DNA of 64,000 bases from Nocardia jinanensis (GTDB lineage Bacteria > Actinomycetota > Actinomycetes > Mycobacteriales > Mycobacteriaceae), in the NCBI RefSeq assembly GCF_014645735.1, contig NZ_BMMH01000016.1:51940-115939 (forward strand), given 5' to 3'. Positions within the stretch are counted from its first letter, which is position 1. The number at the start of each line of letters is the position of its first letter. The position numbers were made by a program, and so were the translations under genes. The notes under the pieces were generated by a model. That model was not told the origin of the DNA. It made no database searches and worked only from the letters and a program-made list of their open reading frames with translations. Of the stretch, positions 16,526 through 25,696 are shown piece after piece.

Positions 16526-18009
16526 CGGCCGTGATCCGGGGTGCCGGCGAGCCGGTCGCACCCGGGGAGCCGCGAATATGGGACGACGCCACAGCGGCGC
16601 AGACCTTTCCGGGGATCACCTCGCCCTTGGCCTTCACCGTCGCCGCCGGAATCCACGGACGCGTGGCCCGCGAATACGCGCGCTGCCTCGAAGTGCCGGA
16701 CGACCAGGTGGCGCAGACGGATTCGTGGACGCCGTACCTGCTGGGGAGTTTTCACGGCCGGGTGTACGGGAACCTGCTGCACTGGTATCGGCTGGCGGGT
16801 ATCGGGCCCGGGTACCGGTTGAACTGTAGAGCTCTCGAAGAAGTGCTGGGCGCCACCGATCGAGTACCGGAGGAAGTCGCGCGGTCGCTGTCACCCTTCA
16901 CCTTCGATTCCCGGGTACGCCGCGTCCGATCGCGGCTCTGGACGACCGGTGTATTCCTGCGCCGGGCCTTACGGATCGAGGCGATGATGCGGGAATTCCG
17001 TACGGAGTTCGATCGCGTCTGCGACCGTTACGAGGGGACCGAATACGTTCACGGCGAGCACGCCTACGCGGAGTACCGGCGGCTGGATCGGGAACTGGTG
17101 TTGCTGTGGGGGCCGACGACGGTGCTCGATTCTGTCGTACTGACTCTCATGGGTGCTGTGGTCGCGCTGACGGAGACCTATCTGCCCGAGGCGCCGCGGT
17201 CGTTCCGGTACGCGGCGGTGCGGCCGAGCGTGGCGACCGGGGCACCGGGGATCACCGGGATCGAGCCGGACACCTACCTCGACGGGACACTCGGCGGACT
17301 CCGCCGCCGGCTCTACGATCTGGTGCGAGTGCGCGCCGCCCGCTGTGCCGCGCACCGGGACAGCATCCGGGCGAGCCGGGCCCGTGCCGTCGGCATCCTC
17401 GACCCGATGATCCGGGTGATGGCCGGCGATCTCGCCGCGCGGGCAGTCCTGCGGGAGCCCGGTGATATCGACTACCTGACCGTCGGTGAACTGTGCGGCT
17501 GTTACGACCGGGTACCGATACCGGATCTGCGAGTGCGGATCGCGGCGCGTAAGGCCGCCCGTGCCGCCGCCGATGGCCTCTCGGCTCCGGTGCGTTTCAG
17601 TACCGAGGGTGCGGAAGTCTCCGATGCGCAACTGGCGGAACAAGGTTGGGCGCCCTGTACGCAGATCCCGCCCGCCCGCGACGGTGAGGTGTTGACCGGC
17701 ACCGCCTCCACCACAGGGTTGGTCGAGGGACCCGCGGTGGTGGCGCGGCGACTCCGTGATGTGAGCTCCGGGATTCTCGTCACCGAGAGCGCGGACCCGG
17801 ATTGGGTGGCGACGCTGCCGTCGGTATCGGGCCTGGTGATCGAACACGGCGGCCCACTCACCGCGGTGGCGACCGTCGCTCGTGAACTCGGGGTGCCCAC
17901 TGTGGTTCGCGTGCCCGAAGCCACCGCGAAACTCCGGACCGGAATGCGGATCCGGGTGGACGGTTCCACGGGTACGGTGACGGTGTTGTCCGGGGTGGGC
18001 CCGGAATGA
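16522..18009 (+). CDS. PEP-utilising-enzyme mobile-domain protein without the phospho-histidine
   Basis: This is a 495-aa protein. The N-terminal two-thirds begins WDDATAAQTFPGITSPLAF, like the segment after the ATP-grasp domain in PEP-synthase/rifampin-phosphotransferase relatives; no ATP-grasp domain is present. The C-terminal ~80 residues match the swivelling PEP mobile domain (VEGPAVV, GILVTESADPDW, EHGGPLTAVATVARELGVPTVV). The catalytic His of the GGxxSHxA motif is replaced: residue 448 is Ala. So it cannot carry phosphate in the usual way. GTG 16522 was chosen by family start and the GTGA overlap. It is followed after 10 bp by an NDP-kinase-like gene. Confidence 0.75.
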   Translation: MTAVIRGAGEPVAPGEPRIWDDATAAQTFPGITSPLAFTVAAGIHGRVAREYARCLEVPDDQVAQTDSWTPYLLGSFHGRVYGNLLHWYRLAGIGPGYRLNCRALEEVLGATDRVPEEVARSLSPFTFDSRVRRVRSRLWTTGVFLRRALRIEAMMREFRTEFDRVCDRYEGTEYVHGEHAYAEYRRLDRELVLLWGPTTVLDSVVLTLMGAVVALTETYLPEAPRSFRYAAVRPSVATGAPGITGIEPDTYLDGTLGGLRRRLYDLVRVRAARCAAHRDSIRASRARAVGILDPMIRVMAGDLAARAVLREPGDIDYLTVGELCGCYDRVPIPDLRVRIAARKAARAAADGLSAPVRFSTEGAEVSDAQLAEQGWAPCTQIPPARDGEVLTGTASTTGLVEGPAVVARRLRDVSSGILVTESADPDWVATLPSVSGLVIEHGGPLTAVATVARELGVPTVVRVPEATAKLRTGMRIRVDGSTGTVTVLSGVGPE

Positions 18010-18019
18010 GGTGGAATGT

Positions 18020-18976
18020 ATGACCGATCTCGAATCCGCGCGACCCGCGGCGGCGCCACCCGAACAGCCGGCGGACCTGCTGAGCGCGCTCACTCCGGCA
18101 CAGGACAAGGCCGCCGCCTATCTCGGCGACAGCTATCTGCTCGAAAGTATCGAACAACTGTGGCGGATGCGGGTCGACCCCGCGGCCTTCGCCGCCCGTC
18201 ATTCGCTCCTGTTGCTCACACCGGGCGCGATCGTCTCGCGGGCGGTGGATCCGACGCTGAAATGGTTGTCCGGCGAAGGTTTCCGGGTAGTCGACACCGC
18301 GGCCGTGAATCTGAACCGGCATCTGGTCCGCGCACTGTGGCGCTACCGCTGGAACACCGTCTCCCCGGAACGGCGCAGGCTCACCGATCTGCTGGCCGCG
18401 ATCTCCGAAGCCCTGCTGCTGGTGGTCGCGGGGCCCGACGGTGAACTGCCCGCCCCGGTGCGGCTGGCCGAAGCCGCCGGTCCGGACGCCCCTCGGGCCG
18501 GTAGACCGGGACAGCTGCGTCACCTACTCGGCCAGCGCGGTACAGTGCTCGATCCGGTTCACATCCCGGACGATCCGGCCGACGTACTGCGCGAACTGGC
18601 CGTCTACTTTCCGGAGAACCGTCGTGCCGAGGCGATCTCCCGCGCCTACACCGGCGCCGACAGCGCCGAATCCGCACGCACCCTCGCCGACTCGCTCTAC
18701 GCCCGGACGCCGTGTCGTTCCTTCGACAAGACGGTCGCGCTCGACCGTATCCTGCGCGATCTCGATCGGGCGGGTTCGCCCGCACCGGCGGATTTCGACG
18801 CCGGTTCGGCCGGTGCCTGTGCCACGATCCTGACCCGGGCTCTGACCTCCGGATTGGATATCGACTCGTGGTCGGCGGTCGTCCTGGGTGCGGAGGTACT
18901 ACCCGTGGGGGTCGCCGCGGGGTCACCGGCTCTGCGACCCGTGACCGCGGCCGATTGGCGGGCCGGGCGGCGCTGA
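18020..18976 (+). CDS. Nucleoside-diphosphate-kinase-like protein
   Basis: The 318-aa protein contains an NDK-like region at residues ~60-205. It has the N-terminal strand SLLLLTPGAIVSR (compare LVLIKPDAV), GEGFRVVDTAAVNL (compare GFKIVALKMVQL), and GQLRHLLGQRG...DPVHIPDDPADVLRELAVYFPE (compare IHGSDS...EIALFFPE). The active-site His appears conserved (H181), while the phosphate-binding Lys of IKPD is lost (T-P-G). A further ~115 residues of unknown helical sequence follow. The ATG has GAGGTGGA upstream. It is clearly co-transcribed with the mobile-domain gene. Alignments are from memory. Confidence 0.6.
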   Translation: MTDLESARPAAAPPEQPADLLSALTPAQDKAAAYLGDSYLLESIEQLWRMRVDPAAFAARHSLLLLTPGAIVSRAVDPTLKWLSGEGFRVVDTAAVNLNRHLVRALWRYRWNTVSPERRRLTDLLAAISEALLLVVAGPDGELPAPVRLAEAAGPDAPRAGRPGQLRHLLGQRGTVLDPVHIPDDPADVLRELAVYFPENRRAEAISRAYTGADSAESARTLADSLYARTPCRSFDKTVALDRILRDLDRAGSPAPADFDAGSAGACATILTRALTSGLDIDSWSAVVLGAEVLPVGVAAGSPALRPVTAADWRAGRR

Positions 18977-19046
18977 CCGCGCACGCGGACCCGGCGCTCG
19001 CCGACGAGGGTGCCGACGATCACGGGCTACCTGCGAGAATGCCCGG

Positions 19047-20906
19047 ATGCACATCGCGATCGGCCTGGTTGTCCTGGTGGCCTCGGCGGCGGCCGTGGCG
19101 GCGCTGGCGCGCCGAGCCGGAATCTCCGAACCCCTGGCGCTGACCCTGGCCGGTGTCGCCGCCTCGTATCTGCCGTTCGTGCCCGAGGTGCATCTGGAGC
19201 CGGAGATCGTGCTGCTGGGGCTGCTGCCGCCGTTGCTGTACACCGCGGCGATCCGCACCTCGCTGGTCGATTTCCGGGCCAATATCGGTGCGATCGTCTC
19301 GCTGTCGGTGGGTCTGGTCCTGTTCAGTACGTTCGCGGTGGCCGCGGTCGTCTGGTGGCTGCTGCCGGTGCCGTTCGCGGTGGCGGTGGCGCTGGGAGCT
19401 GTGGTGGCGCCGCCGGATGCCGTGGCCGCTACGGCGGTGGCGCGGCGAATCGGAATGCCCCGGCGCATCGTTTCGATCCTGGAGGCCGAATCGCTGTTCA
19501 ACGACGCGACCGCGCTGGTGGCGTTGCGGACCGCGATCGCCGCCTCGGCGGGGGCGGTGTCGGTGTGGAACGCCGGTGGGGACTTCCTGCTGGCTGCCGG
19601 TGGCGGCGCGGTGGTGGGGATCGCGGTCGCGTACGCGCTCGCCCTGCTGCGCCGGCGGATCACCGACCCGGTCCTGGACACCACCCTGTCGTTCCTGGCA
19701 CCGTTCCTGGCCTATCTGCCCGCCGAGGAGATCCACGCCTCCGGCGTTATCGCGGTGGTCACCTGCGGCATGATCCTGGGCCACGGTGCGCCGGTATGGC
19801 AGAGTGCGGCCTCGCGCACCGCCGAACGCATCAACTGGGGTACCGCGCAGTTCATCCTGGAGAGCGCGGTGTTCCTCATCATCGGGTTGCAGGTGAACAC
19901 GATCGTCCGGGACGCGTGGGCGAGCGGATTGGACCACGGCACCCTGATCGTGACCGCGATCGCGGTCCTGGTGGCGGTGATGCTGGCGCGGCCGGTGTGG
20001 GTATTCGGCTGGACCTTCCTCGAACGCGCGTTCGGCCGTGCCCCGGAGCCACTGGCCCATCCGACAGTGGTCTCCTGGGCCGGTATGCGCGGGGTGGTGA
20101 CCCTGGCCGCCGTGCTGCTGCTCCCAGCCGACACCCCGCAGCTGCCGGTGCTGAAACTGCTGGCCCTGGTCGTCGTCGCGGGCACGCTGCTGCTCCAGGG
20201 GACGTCGCTGTCGTGGCTGGTGCGGCGGATGCGCCTGCGTGGGCCGAGCCGTGCCGAGGACGCGCTGCAGAAGGCGAACCTGCTGACTCAGGCGTCCAAC
20301 GCGGGACTGGCCGCGCTCGACGCGGCGATCGGCCCGGACACCCCGGAGGAAGTCGTGAACTCGCTGCGCGACCGGGTCACCTGGCGGACCAACGCGGCCT
20401 GGGAGCGGCTCGGCCGCCCGGAATCGGAGCTGGCGACCCCGACGGCGGAATATCGGCGCTTGCGGCTGGAGATGCTGCGTGCCGAACGGGAGACGGTGCT
20501 GCGGGTTCGTGACGCCGGAGGCGTGGACTACGAGATCCTGCAGCATGTGCTGGCCCGGCTGGACCTGGAGGAGTCGATGATCGACAGGTTCGACGAGGGC
20601 GACGACGAGGACCGGGTCGAGACGCTGGCGATCCCGGGCGGTTCGGCCGAGGACTGCGCGCATCTGCGGGCCGCCCCGCTGCTCGGTGAATCGGATCAGC
20701 CGGATGTGTGCGCGCGATGCCTGGCGGAGGGTTTGACCTGGGTACATCTGCGCATGTGCCTGACCTGCGGCAATATCGGCTGCTGCGATTCCTCGCCCGG
20801 GAACCACGCGGCCGGTCACTACACGTCGACCAGTCACCCCGTGATGCGCAGTGTGGAGCCCGGCGAGGCGTGGCGCTGGTGCTACGTCGACGAACTACTC
20901 GGCTGA
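19047..20906 (+). CDS. Na+/H+ antiporter (CPA1) with C-terminal UBP zinc finger
   Basis: This 619-aa protein has ~12 hydrophobic segments in residues 1-395. It carries the CPA1 hallmarks LGAVVAPPDAVAATAV and ESLFNDATALV (ion-binding acidic residues) and the late WAGMRGVVTLA. A cytoplasmic helical linker (~400-540) follows. The last ~70 residues form a UBP-type zinc finger: CxxC (CARCL), CLTCGNIGCCDSS, then His in GNHAAGHYTSTSHPV. This fusion is known in actinobacterial NhaP-like antiporters. ATG start; the gene stands alone between cassettes. Confidence 0.9.
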   Translation: MHIAIGLVVLVASAAAVAALARRAGISEPLALTLAGVAASYLPFVPEVHLEPEIVLLGLLPPLLYTAAIRTSLVDFRANIGAIVSLSVGLVLFSTFAVAAVVWWLLPVPFAVAVALGAVVAPPDAVAATAVARRIGMPRRIVSILEAESLFNDATALVALRTAIAASAGAVSVWNAGGDFLLAAGGGAVVGIAVAYALALLRRRITDPVLDTTLSFLAPFLAYLPAEEIHASGVIAVVTCGMILGHGAPVWQSAASRTAERINWGTAQFILESAVFLIIGLQVNTIVRDAWASGLDHGTLIVTAIAVLVAVMLARPVWVFGWTFLERAFGRAPEPLAHPTVVSWAGMRGVVTLAAVLLLPADTPQLPVLKLLALVVVAGTLLLQGTSLSWLVRRMRLRGPSRAEDALQKANLLTQASNAGLAALDAAIGPDTPEEVVNSLRDRVTWRTNAAWERLGRPESELATPTAEYRRLRLEMLRAERETVLRVRDAGGVDYEILQHVLARLDLEESMIDRFDEGDDEDRVETLAIPGGSAEDCAHLRAAPLLGESDQPDVCARCLAEGLTWVHLRMCLTCGNIGCCDSSPGNHAAGHYTSTSHPVMRSVEPGEAWRWCYVDELLG

Positions 20907-21011
20907 TCTCGATCCCGCCGGCCGCGACCACCCGCCCGGAGACATCCGCGGAAACCGCGGCGGACCGTCCGTGTGGTGCCGGTGTCGGTGGCCTGCGGCA
21001 GTATGGGCGCC

Positions 21012-23141
21012 ATGTCGACAGCACCGGGCAGCACCATGGGCGGGGCCGGCGGAGTCGCCGGTGAACTACGTGAGCACGCGGAGGGGCTGCTGCGGGAGCT
21101 CGCCGGACCGGGCGCGCGATTGCGGGAAGACCAGTGGACCGCGATCGAAGCGCTGGTGGTCGGTAAACGGCGCGCGCTGGTGGTGCAGCGCACGGGGTGG
21201 GGTAAGTCCGCGGTGTACTTCATCGCGGCGAAGCTGCTGCGTGCCCAGGGGCGCGGGCCTACCGTGATCGTCTCGCCGCTGCTGGCCCTGATGCGCAACC
21301 AGGTCGCGTCCGCCCAGCGGGCCGGTGTCGTGGCGGCGACCATCAACTCCGGGAACGTCACCGAATGGGACGAGATCCATCAGCAGGTGGCCGGCGGTGC
21401 CGTGGATGTACTGCTGGTCAGTCCCGAACGGCTGAACAATCCCGATTTCCGGGACCAGGTACTACCCCGGCTCGCCGCCGACGCCGGTCTGGTGGTGATC
21501 GACGAAGCGCACTGTGTCTCCGATTGGGGGCACGATTTCCGCCCGGACTACCGCCGTATCCGAACCCTGATCGCCGACCTCGGGAGCGAGGTCCCGGTCC
21601 TGGCCACCACCGCCACGGCCAACGATCGGGTGGTGACCGATGTGGCCGGGCAGATCGGCACCGACACCCTGGTCCTGCGCGGGGACCTCGATCGCGCCTC
21701 ACTACATCTGTCGGTGGTCCGTTTCGACGACGCCGTGGAACGCACGACCTGGCTCGGCGGTCATCTGGACCGGTTGCCGGGGTCCGGGATCGTGTACACC
21801 CTGACCGTCGCCGGAGCCCACGATCTCGCCGATGTGCTGAACTCGCGCGGCCACAAGGTGGCCGCCTATACGGGCCAGACCGATCCCGCCGAGCGGGAAG
21901 CGCTCGAAACCGCCCTGCTGAACAACGAGGTCAAAGCGCTGATCGCCACCTCCGCGCTGGGCATGGGCTTCGACAAACCCGATCTGGGTTTCGTGGTCCA
22001 TGTGGGCGCCCCGTCGTCACCGATCTCCTACTACCAGCAGGTCGGCCGCGCCGGGCGAGCCACCGAACGCGCCGAGGTCGTGCTGCTGCCCGGGCCCGAG
22101 GACGCCCGGATCTGGAGCTATTTCGCCTCGGTCGCGTTTCCGCGCGAACACGTGGTCCGTTCGGTCCTCGAAGCACTCGACCGCGAGCGCCCGCAGTCCA
22201 CCGCGGCCCTGGAACCGCTGGTCGAACTCAACCGGTCCCGGCTCGACATGGTGCTGAAGGTGCTCGATGTCGACGGCGCGGTCCGCCGGGTTCGTGGTGG
22301 CTGGCTGGGTACCGGGGAGCCCTGGACCTACGACGCGGACCGTTACGAACGCCTCGACGCCGCGCGCACGGCCGAACAGCAGGCGATGCTCGACTACCAG
22401 GTCACCACCGGTTGCCGGATGGAGTTCCTGCGCCGGCAGCTCGACGATCCGGCCCTGCTGGCCGCGGCATCCGGTACCGGCGAGTGCGGCCGCTGCGACA
22501 ACTGCACCGGCGAGCACCGCGATACCGCCGTCGACAGCGCTGCCGTCGACGCCACCCGGGCCCGGCTCGACCGGCCCGGTATCGATCTCGCACCCCGTAA
22601 ACAGTGGCCGACCGGTATGGCGAAACTCGGTGTGCCGCTGTCGGGCAAGATCACCGCCGGCGCCGAGACCGGGCGGGTGCTGGGCCGGCTGAATTCGCTC
22701 GGCTGGGGCCGGCGGTTACGTCCGGTCCTCGACGGTCCCGACGGCCCGGTGCCGGACGAGGTCGTGCATGCCTGCATACCGGTACTCCGGGAATGGGACT
22801 GGGCCGTCCGGCCCACCTCGGTGCTGGCGCTGGAATCGTCCACCCATCCGGTGCTCACGGGTTCGCTGGCCGAGCGCCTCGCCGAAATCGGTCGGCTCCG
22901 CGATCTCGGCACCCTGCACATCCGTCCCGACCGGCCACCGGTGTCGGCGGTCAACTCGGCCCACCGGGTCGCCGCCCTGCACGATGCGTGGGAGGTCCCC
23001 GACCTCGGTGCCGTGGACGGTCCGATCCTGCTGGTGGACACCCTTACCGATACCGGCTGGACCTTCACCGTGGCCGCGTGGGCGCTGCGCCGGGCGGGTG
23101 CTCCGGCTGTCCTTCCGTTCGCGCTGGCGACCCCGGCCTGA
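21012..23141 (+). CDS. RecQ-like ATP-dependent DNA helicase with C-terminal phosphoribosyltransferase-like domain
   Basis: The product is 709 aa from ATG 21012; earlier in-frame starts (21003, GTG 20973) are possible. Superfamily 2 motifs are Walker A TGWGKSAVYF, DEAHCVSDWGHDFRPDY, ATTATA, and motif VI QVGRAGRA. A RecQ zinc-binding stretch CGRCDNC sits near residue 495. The end carries a PRPP-binding-like motif LVDTLTDTGWT (~673-684), indicating a fused phosphoribosyltransferase-type domain. It likely unwinds branched DNA in repair. Its 3' end overlaps the convergent Pr6Pr gene by 77 bp. Confidence 0.88.
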   Translation: MSTAPGSTMGGAGGVAGELREHAEGLLRELAGPGARLREDQWTAIEALVVGKRRALVVQRTGWGKSAVYFIAAKLLRAQGRGPTVIVSPLLALMRNQVASAQRAGVVAATINSGNVTEWDEIHQQVAGGAVDVLLVSPERLNNPDFRDQVLPRLAADAGLVVIDEAHCVSDWGHDFRPDYRRIRTLIADLGSEVPVLATTATANDRVVTDVAGQIGTDTLVLRGDLDRASLHLSVVRFDDAVERTTWLGGHLDRLPGSGIVYTLTVAGAHDLADVLNSRGHKVAAYTGQTDPAEREALETALLNNEVKALIATSALGMGFDKPDLGFVVHVGAPSSPISYYQQVGRAGRATERAEVVLLPGPEDARIWSYFASVAFPREHVVRSVLEALDRERPQSTAALEPLVELNRSRLDMVLKVLDVDGAVRRVRGGWLGTGEPWTYDADRYERLDAARTAEQQAMLDYQVTTGCRMEFLRRQLDDPALLAAASGTGECGRCDNCTGEHRDTAVDSAAVDATRARLDRPGIDLAPRKQWPTGMAKLGVPLSGKITAGAETGRVLGRLNSLGWGRRLRPVLDGPDGPVPDEVVHACIPVLREWDWAVRPTSVLALESSTHPVLTGSLAERLAEIGRLRDLGTLHIRPDRPPVSAVNSAHRVAALHDAWEVPDLGAVDGPILLVDTLTDTGWTFTVAAWALRRAGAPAVLPFALATPA

Positions 23142-23853
23142 TCTCCTCGTCCGGATCGATATCCGGCCAGGCCCGGCCCGCGGCGGCGGGAAGCCGGTCT
23201 AGCACCGCGAATGCCCCGATGAGCACTACCGCGAGTACGACCACCAGGAGTGTGTTGACCAGCGCGGTCGCGTACCCCTGCTGGGCAGCGTCCAGGAACG
23301 GATACGGATACCAGTGGGTCACGGCGCCGTGGGCGAAGGTGTATCCGATCCAGCCGATCGGCCAGCCGAACGCCGCGGCGATCGTGGCCCGGTCGATCCG
23401 CGGTCGTGGCCCGAAGACCAGCCAGACACCCAGGGTGGCCCAGGGCGCGATGTAGTGGAATCCGAGATTCGCCCACCAGGCCGCGCCGGTGAGGTGCACC
23501 TCGTCGGCGAGTACCAGCGCGAAGACCAGACCGGTGATCACGATGCCGAGCAGGGCGTCCACCCGCACCACCCGCCAGAGCCGGCCGTCGCGATCGGGCC
23601 GGATCGCCAGCCCCGCCGAAGTGACCAGCACGAACAGATTGCTCTGGATGGTGAAGTAGCTGAACAGGCGGATGAGTCGCGTCGCGATACCGGCGTCCGG
23701 ATCCGCGCGCCCGGAGTTCGCGTCCGCACCTCCGGTGAACAACAACACCAGCTGCGTCACCAGCGCCGCGGCGATGACCAGGGCGATCAGGAAATGGCAG
23801 ATCCGGGCGGCGATATCCGCCGCACCGCTGCGCCCGACCGGCCGATTGCGCAT
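23065..23853 (-). CDS. Pr6Pr family membrane protein
   Basis: This 262-aa protein has six membrane helices. The characteristic sequence is FSYFTIQSNLFV, followed by DEVHLTGAAWWANLGFHYIAPWATLGVWLVFGPRP and YPYPFLD, all typical of the bacterial Pr6Pr family related to androgen-induced FAR-17a/AIG1-type proteins. The C-terminal ~40 residues are Pro/Arg-rich. ATG 23853 was chosen; a GTG at 23904 would add 17 residues. The gene is convergent with and overlaps the helicase gene by 77 bp. Biochemical role is unknown. Confidence 0.8.
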   Translation of the reverse strand: MRNRPVGRSGAADIAARICHFLIALVIAAALVTQLVLLFTGGADANSGRADPDAGIATRLIRLFSYFTIQSNLFVLVTSAGLAIRPDRDGRLWRVVRVDALLGIVITGLVFALVLADEVHLTGAAWWANLGFHYIAPWATLGVWLVFGPRPRIDRATIAAAFGWPIGWIGYTFAHGAVTHWYPYPFLDAAQQGYATALVNTLLVVVLAVVLIGAFAVLDRLPAAAGRAWPDIDPDEEIRPGSPARTEGQPEHPPGAAPTRPR

Positions 23854-23951
23854 ATTCACACCGGCACATACTGCCGCCGACGGCATCGTCGTCGCGGGCG
23901 ACACGCGACCGAGAGTACGAACTCGTGCCCGGGTACGGCAGGATCGGTGTG

Positions 23952-24704
23952 GTGACCACATTGCCCGAGAAGGCCGCCGCGTTCCTAGCACTCCATCGTC
24001 CCGGTGACCCGGTGATCCTGCCCACGGTCTGGGACGCCTGGTCGGCGGATCTCGTACAGCAGGAGGGTTTTCCGGCGCTCACGGTCGGTAGCCACCCGCT
24101 CGCCAACTCGGTCGGCAAATCCGATCGGGAAGGTATGGCCTTCGCCGATGTGCTCGGCCGGGTCCGGGAGATCACCGCCGCGGTGGATGTGCCGGTCTCG
24201 GTCGATCTCGAGTCCGGATACGGTGTCGAGCCGGCGGCGCTGATCGACGGGTTGTTGCAGGCCGGAGCGGTCGGATTCAACCTCGAGGACACAGTGCACA
24301 AGGAAGGCGGGCGGATGCGCGAGCCGCAGGAGCACGCCGATCTGGTGGGCCGGCTGCGGCAGGCCGCCGACGATACCGGTGTGCACGTCGTCGTGAACGC
24401 CCGCACCGATCTGCTGCTCGCCCCCGCCGGTGACCCGGCCGAACTGGTCGGCCCGGCGATCGAACGGCTGCGCCTGGCGGCCGCGGCGGGTGCCGATGTG
24501 CTGTATCCGGTGGGCCGCCACGAACCGGAGGTGTTGCGCCGCCTGTGCTCCGAATTGCCGCTGCCGGTCAACGCGGTCACGCTGCCGGAGCAGGGTGATA
24601 AGGGGTACTTCGCCGAAGCGGGCGTGGCGCGAGTGAGTTTCGGGCCGTTCCTGCAGTACGCGCTCGGTACGGAGGTGAATCGGCTGCTCGCACCCTGGCG
24701 GTGA
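23952..24704 (+). CDS. Isocitrate lyase/PEP mutase family enzyme
   Basis: This 250-aa TIM-barrel enzyme contains PVILPTVWDAWSADLVQQEGFPALTVGS, VPVSVDLESGYG (metal-binding Asp/Glu), NLEDTVH and VVVNARTDLLL, all standard for the ICL/PEPM superfamily. The lyase catalytic Cys loop of true isocitrate lyase (KKCGH) is absent; the equivalent is EDTVHKEGGRM. Members cleave or rearrange oxaloacetate-like acids (oxaloacetate decarboxylase, carboxyvinyl-carboxyphosphonate mutase). GTG 23952 has AGGA at the right spacing. No phosphonate genes are nearby, so a lyase or decarboxylase role is more likely. Confidence 0.82.
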   Translation: MTTLPEKAAAFLALHRPGDPVILPTVWDAWSADLVQQEGFPALTVGSHPLANSVGKSDREGMAFADVLGRVREITAAVDVPVSVDLESGYGVEPAALIDGLLQAGAVGFNLEDTVHKEGGRMREPQEHADLVGRLRQAADDTGVHVVVNARTDLLLAPAGDPAELVGPAIERLRLAAAAGADVLYPVGRHEPEVLRRLCSELPLPVNAVTLPEQGDKGYFAEAGVARVSFGPFLQYALGTEVNRLLAPWR

Positions 24705-24733
24705 GCCCGCACGGGTGAAGAACGCCCGGGCTG

Positions 24734-25696
24734 TCAGGACTGTGGGCCGGGGTCCTCGTCGAGGTCCACCTCGTCGCGGTCGGCCCATTCGATCAGGCGC
24801 GTCAGGTCGAATACCGCGTCATCGATGCCCGCGTGCAGATCGCCGAGACGGCGATACCGCTCGGGAACGGTGGCGACGGTGAAATCGCGGGGATGGATAT
24901 CGTCGATCTCGTCCCAGCTCACCGGGGTCGACACCGTCGCCGCCGGAGTGCCGCGGACCGAATACGCGGCCGCGATCGTATGGTCGCGGGCATTCTGGTT
25001 GTAGTCGATGAACAGCTGCGCCGGATCGCGGTCGCGCCGCCACCAGGTGGTTGTCACATCATCGGGAGCCCGGCGGCGGACCTCTCCGGCGAAAGCCAGC
25101 GCGGCGCGGCGCACCTGCTGGAAACCGTGATCGGGCGCGATTCGCACATAGACGTGCAATCCTTTGCCGCCCGATGTTTTCGGCCAGCCGACCGCGCCGA
25201 TCTCGTCGAGCACCTCACGGACCACCCCGGCCACCCGCTGTACCCGGGACCAGGAGCAGTCCGGCATGGGGTCGAGGTCGATCCGCCATTCGTCCGGGCT
25301 CTCGGTATCGGCGCGGCGTGAATTCCAGGGATGGAATTCGACGGTGGACATCTGGACGGCCCAGATAACCTCCGCCAGTTCGCCGACGCAGAGTTCGTCG
25401 GCGTGCCGGCCGTAACGCGGGAAGTACACGCGCACGGTGGACACCCAGTCCGGCGCCCCGGAGGGCAGCCGCTTCTGATGAACTTTCCCGCCCGGTAGCC
25501 CCTTCGGAAAGCGGTGCAGCATGCAGGGCCGCTCCCGTAGTGCGTTGACGATCCCGTCGCCCACGCTCAGGTAGTACTGCACCAGATCGAGTTTGGTCGT
25601 GCCGGATTCCGGAAAATACACCCGGTCGGGGTTGGAGATACGAACCTCGCGCTCTCCGACCGTCAACTCCACCGCCGCGCCCGCGCCGCCAGCCAT
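24734..25696 (-). CDS. LigD-type DNA primase-polymerase (NHEJ polymerase)
   Basis: This 320-aa stand-alone PolDom starts at ATG 25696. It shows the LigD polymerase signatures NPDRVYFPESGTTKLDLVQYYL, RPCMLHRFPKG, the catalytic RIDLDPMPD (Asp pair) and KTSGGKGLHVYVRI, followed by AARDHT-like NARDHTIAAAYSVRGTPAATVSTPVSW. It lacks ligase and nuclease domains. Such proteins fill gaps with NTPs in Ku-dependent end joining. No ku gene is in the window. It is convergent with the ICL-family gene. Confidence 0.9.
   Translation of the reverse strand: MAGGAGAAVELTVGEREVRISNPDRVYFPESGTTKLDLVQYYLSVGDGIVNALRERPCMLHRFPKGLPGGKVHQKRLPSGAPDWVSTVRVYFPRYGRHADELCVGELAEVIWAVQMSTVEFHPWNSRRADTESPDEWRIDLDPMPDCSWSRVQRVAGVVREVLDEIGAVGWPKTSGGKGLHVYVRIAPDHGFQQVRRAALAFAGEVRRRAPDDVTTTWWRRDRDPAQLFIDYNQNARDHTIAAAYSVRGTPAATVSTPVSWDEIDDIHPRDFTVATVPERYRRLGDLHAGIDDAVFDLTRLIEWADRDEVDLDEDPGPQS

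Noticed and set aside
16522..18009. Annotating this gene as rifampin phosphotransferase or PEP synthase
   Set aside because: No ATP-grasp domain is present and the catalytic histidine of the mobile domain is replaced by alanine.
19020..20837. A 605-codon minus-strand frame
   Set aside because: Antisense to the Na+/H+ antiporter, whose membrane helices and motifs are unmistakable.
22394..24712. A 772-codon minus-strand frame
   Set aside because: Spans the helicase and ICL-family genes in antisense. Part of it coincides with the real Pr6Pr gene, but in a different frame.
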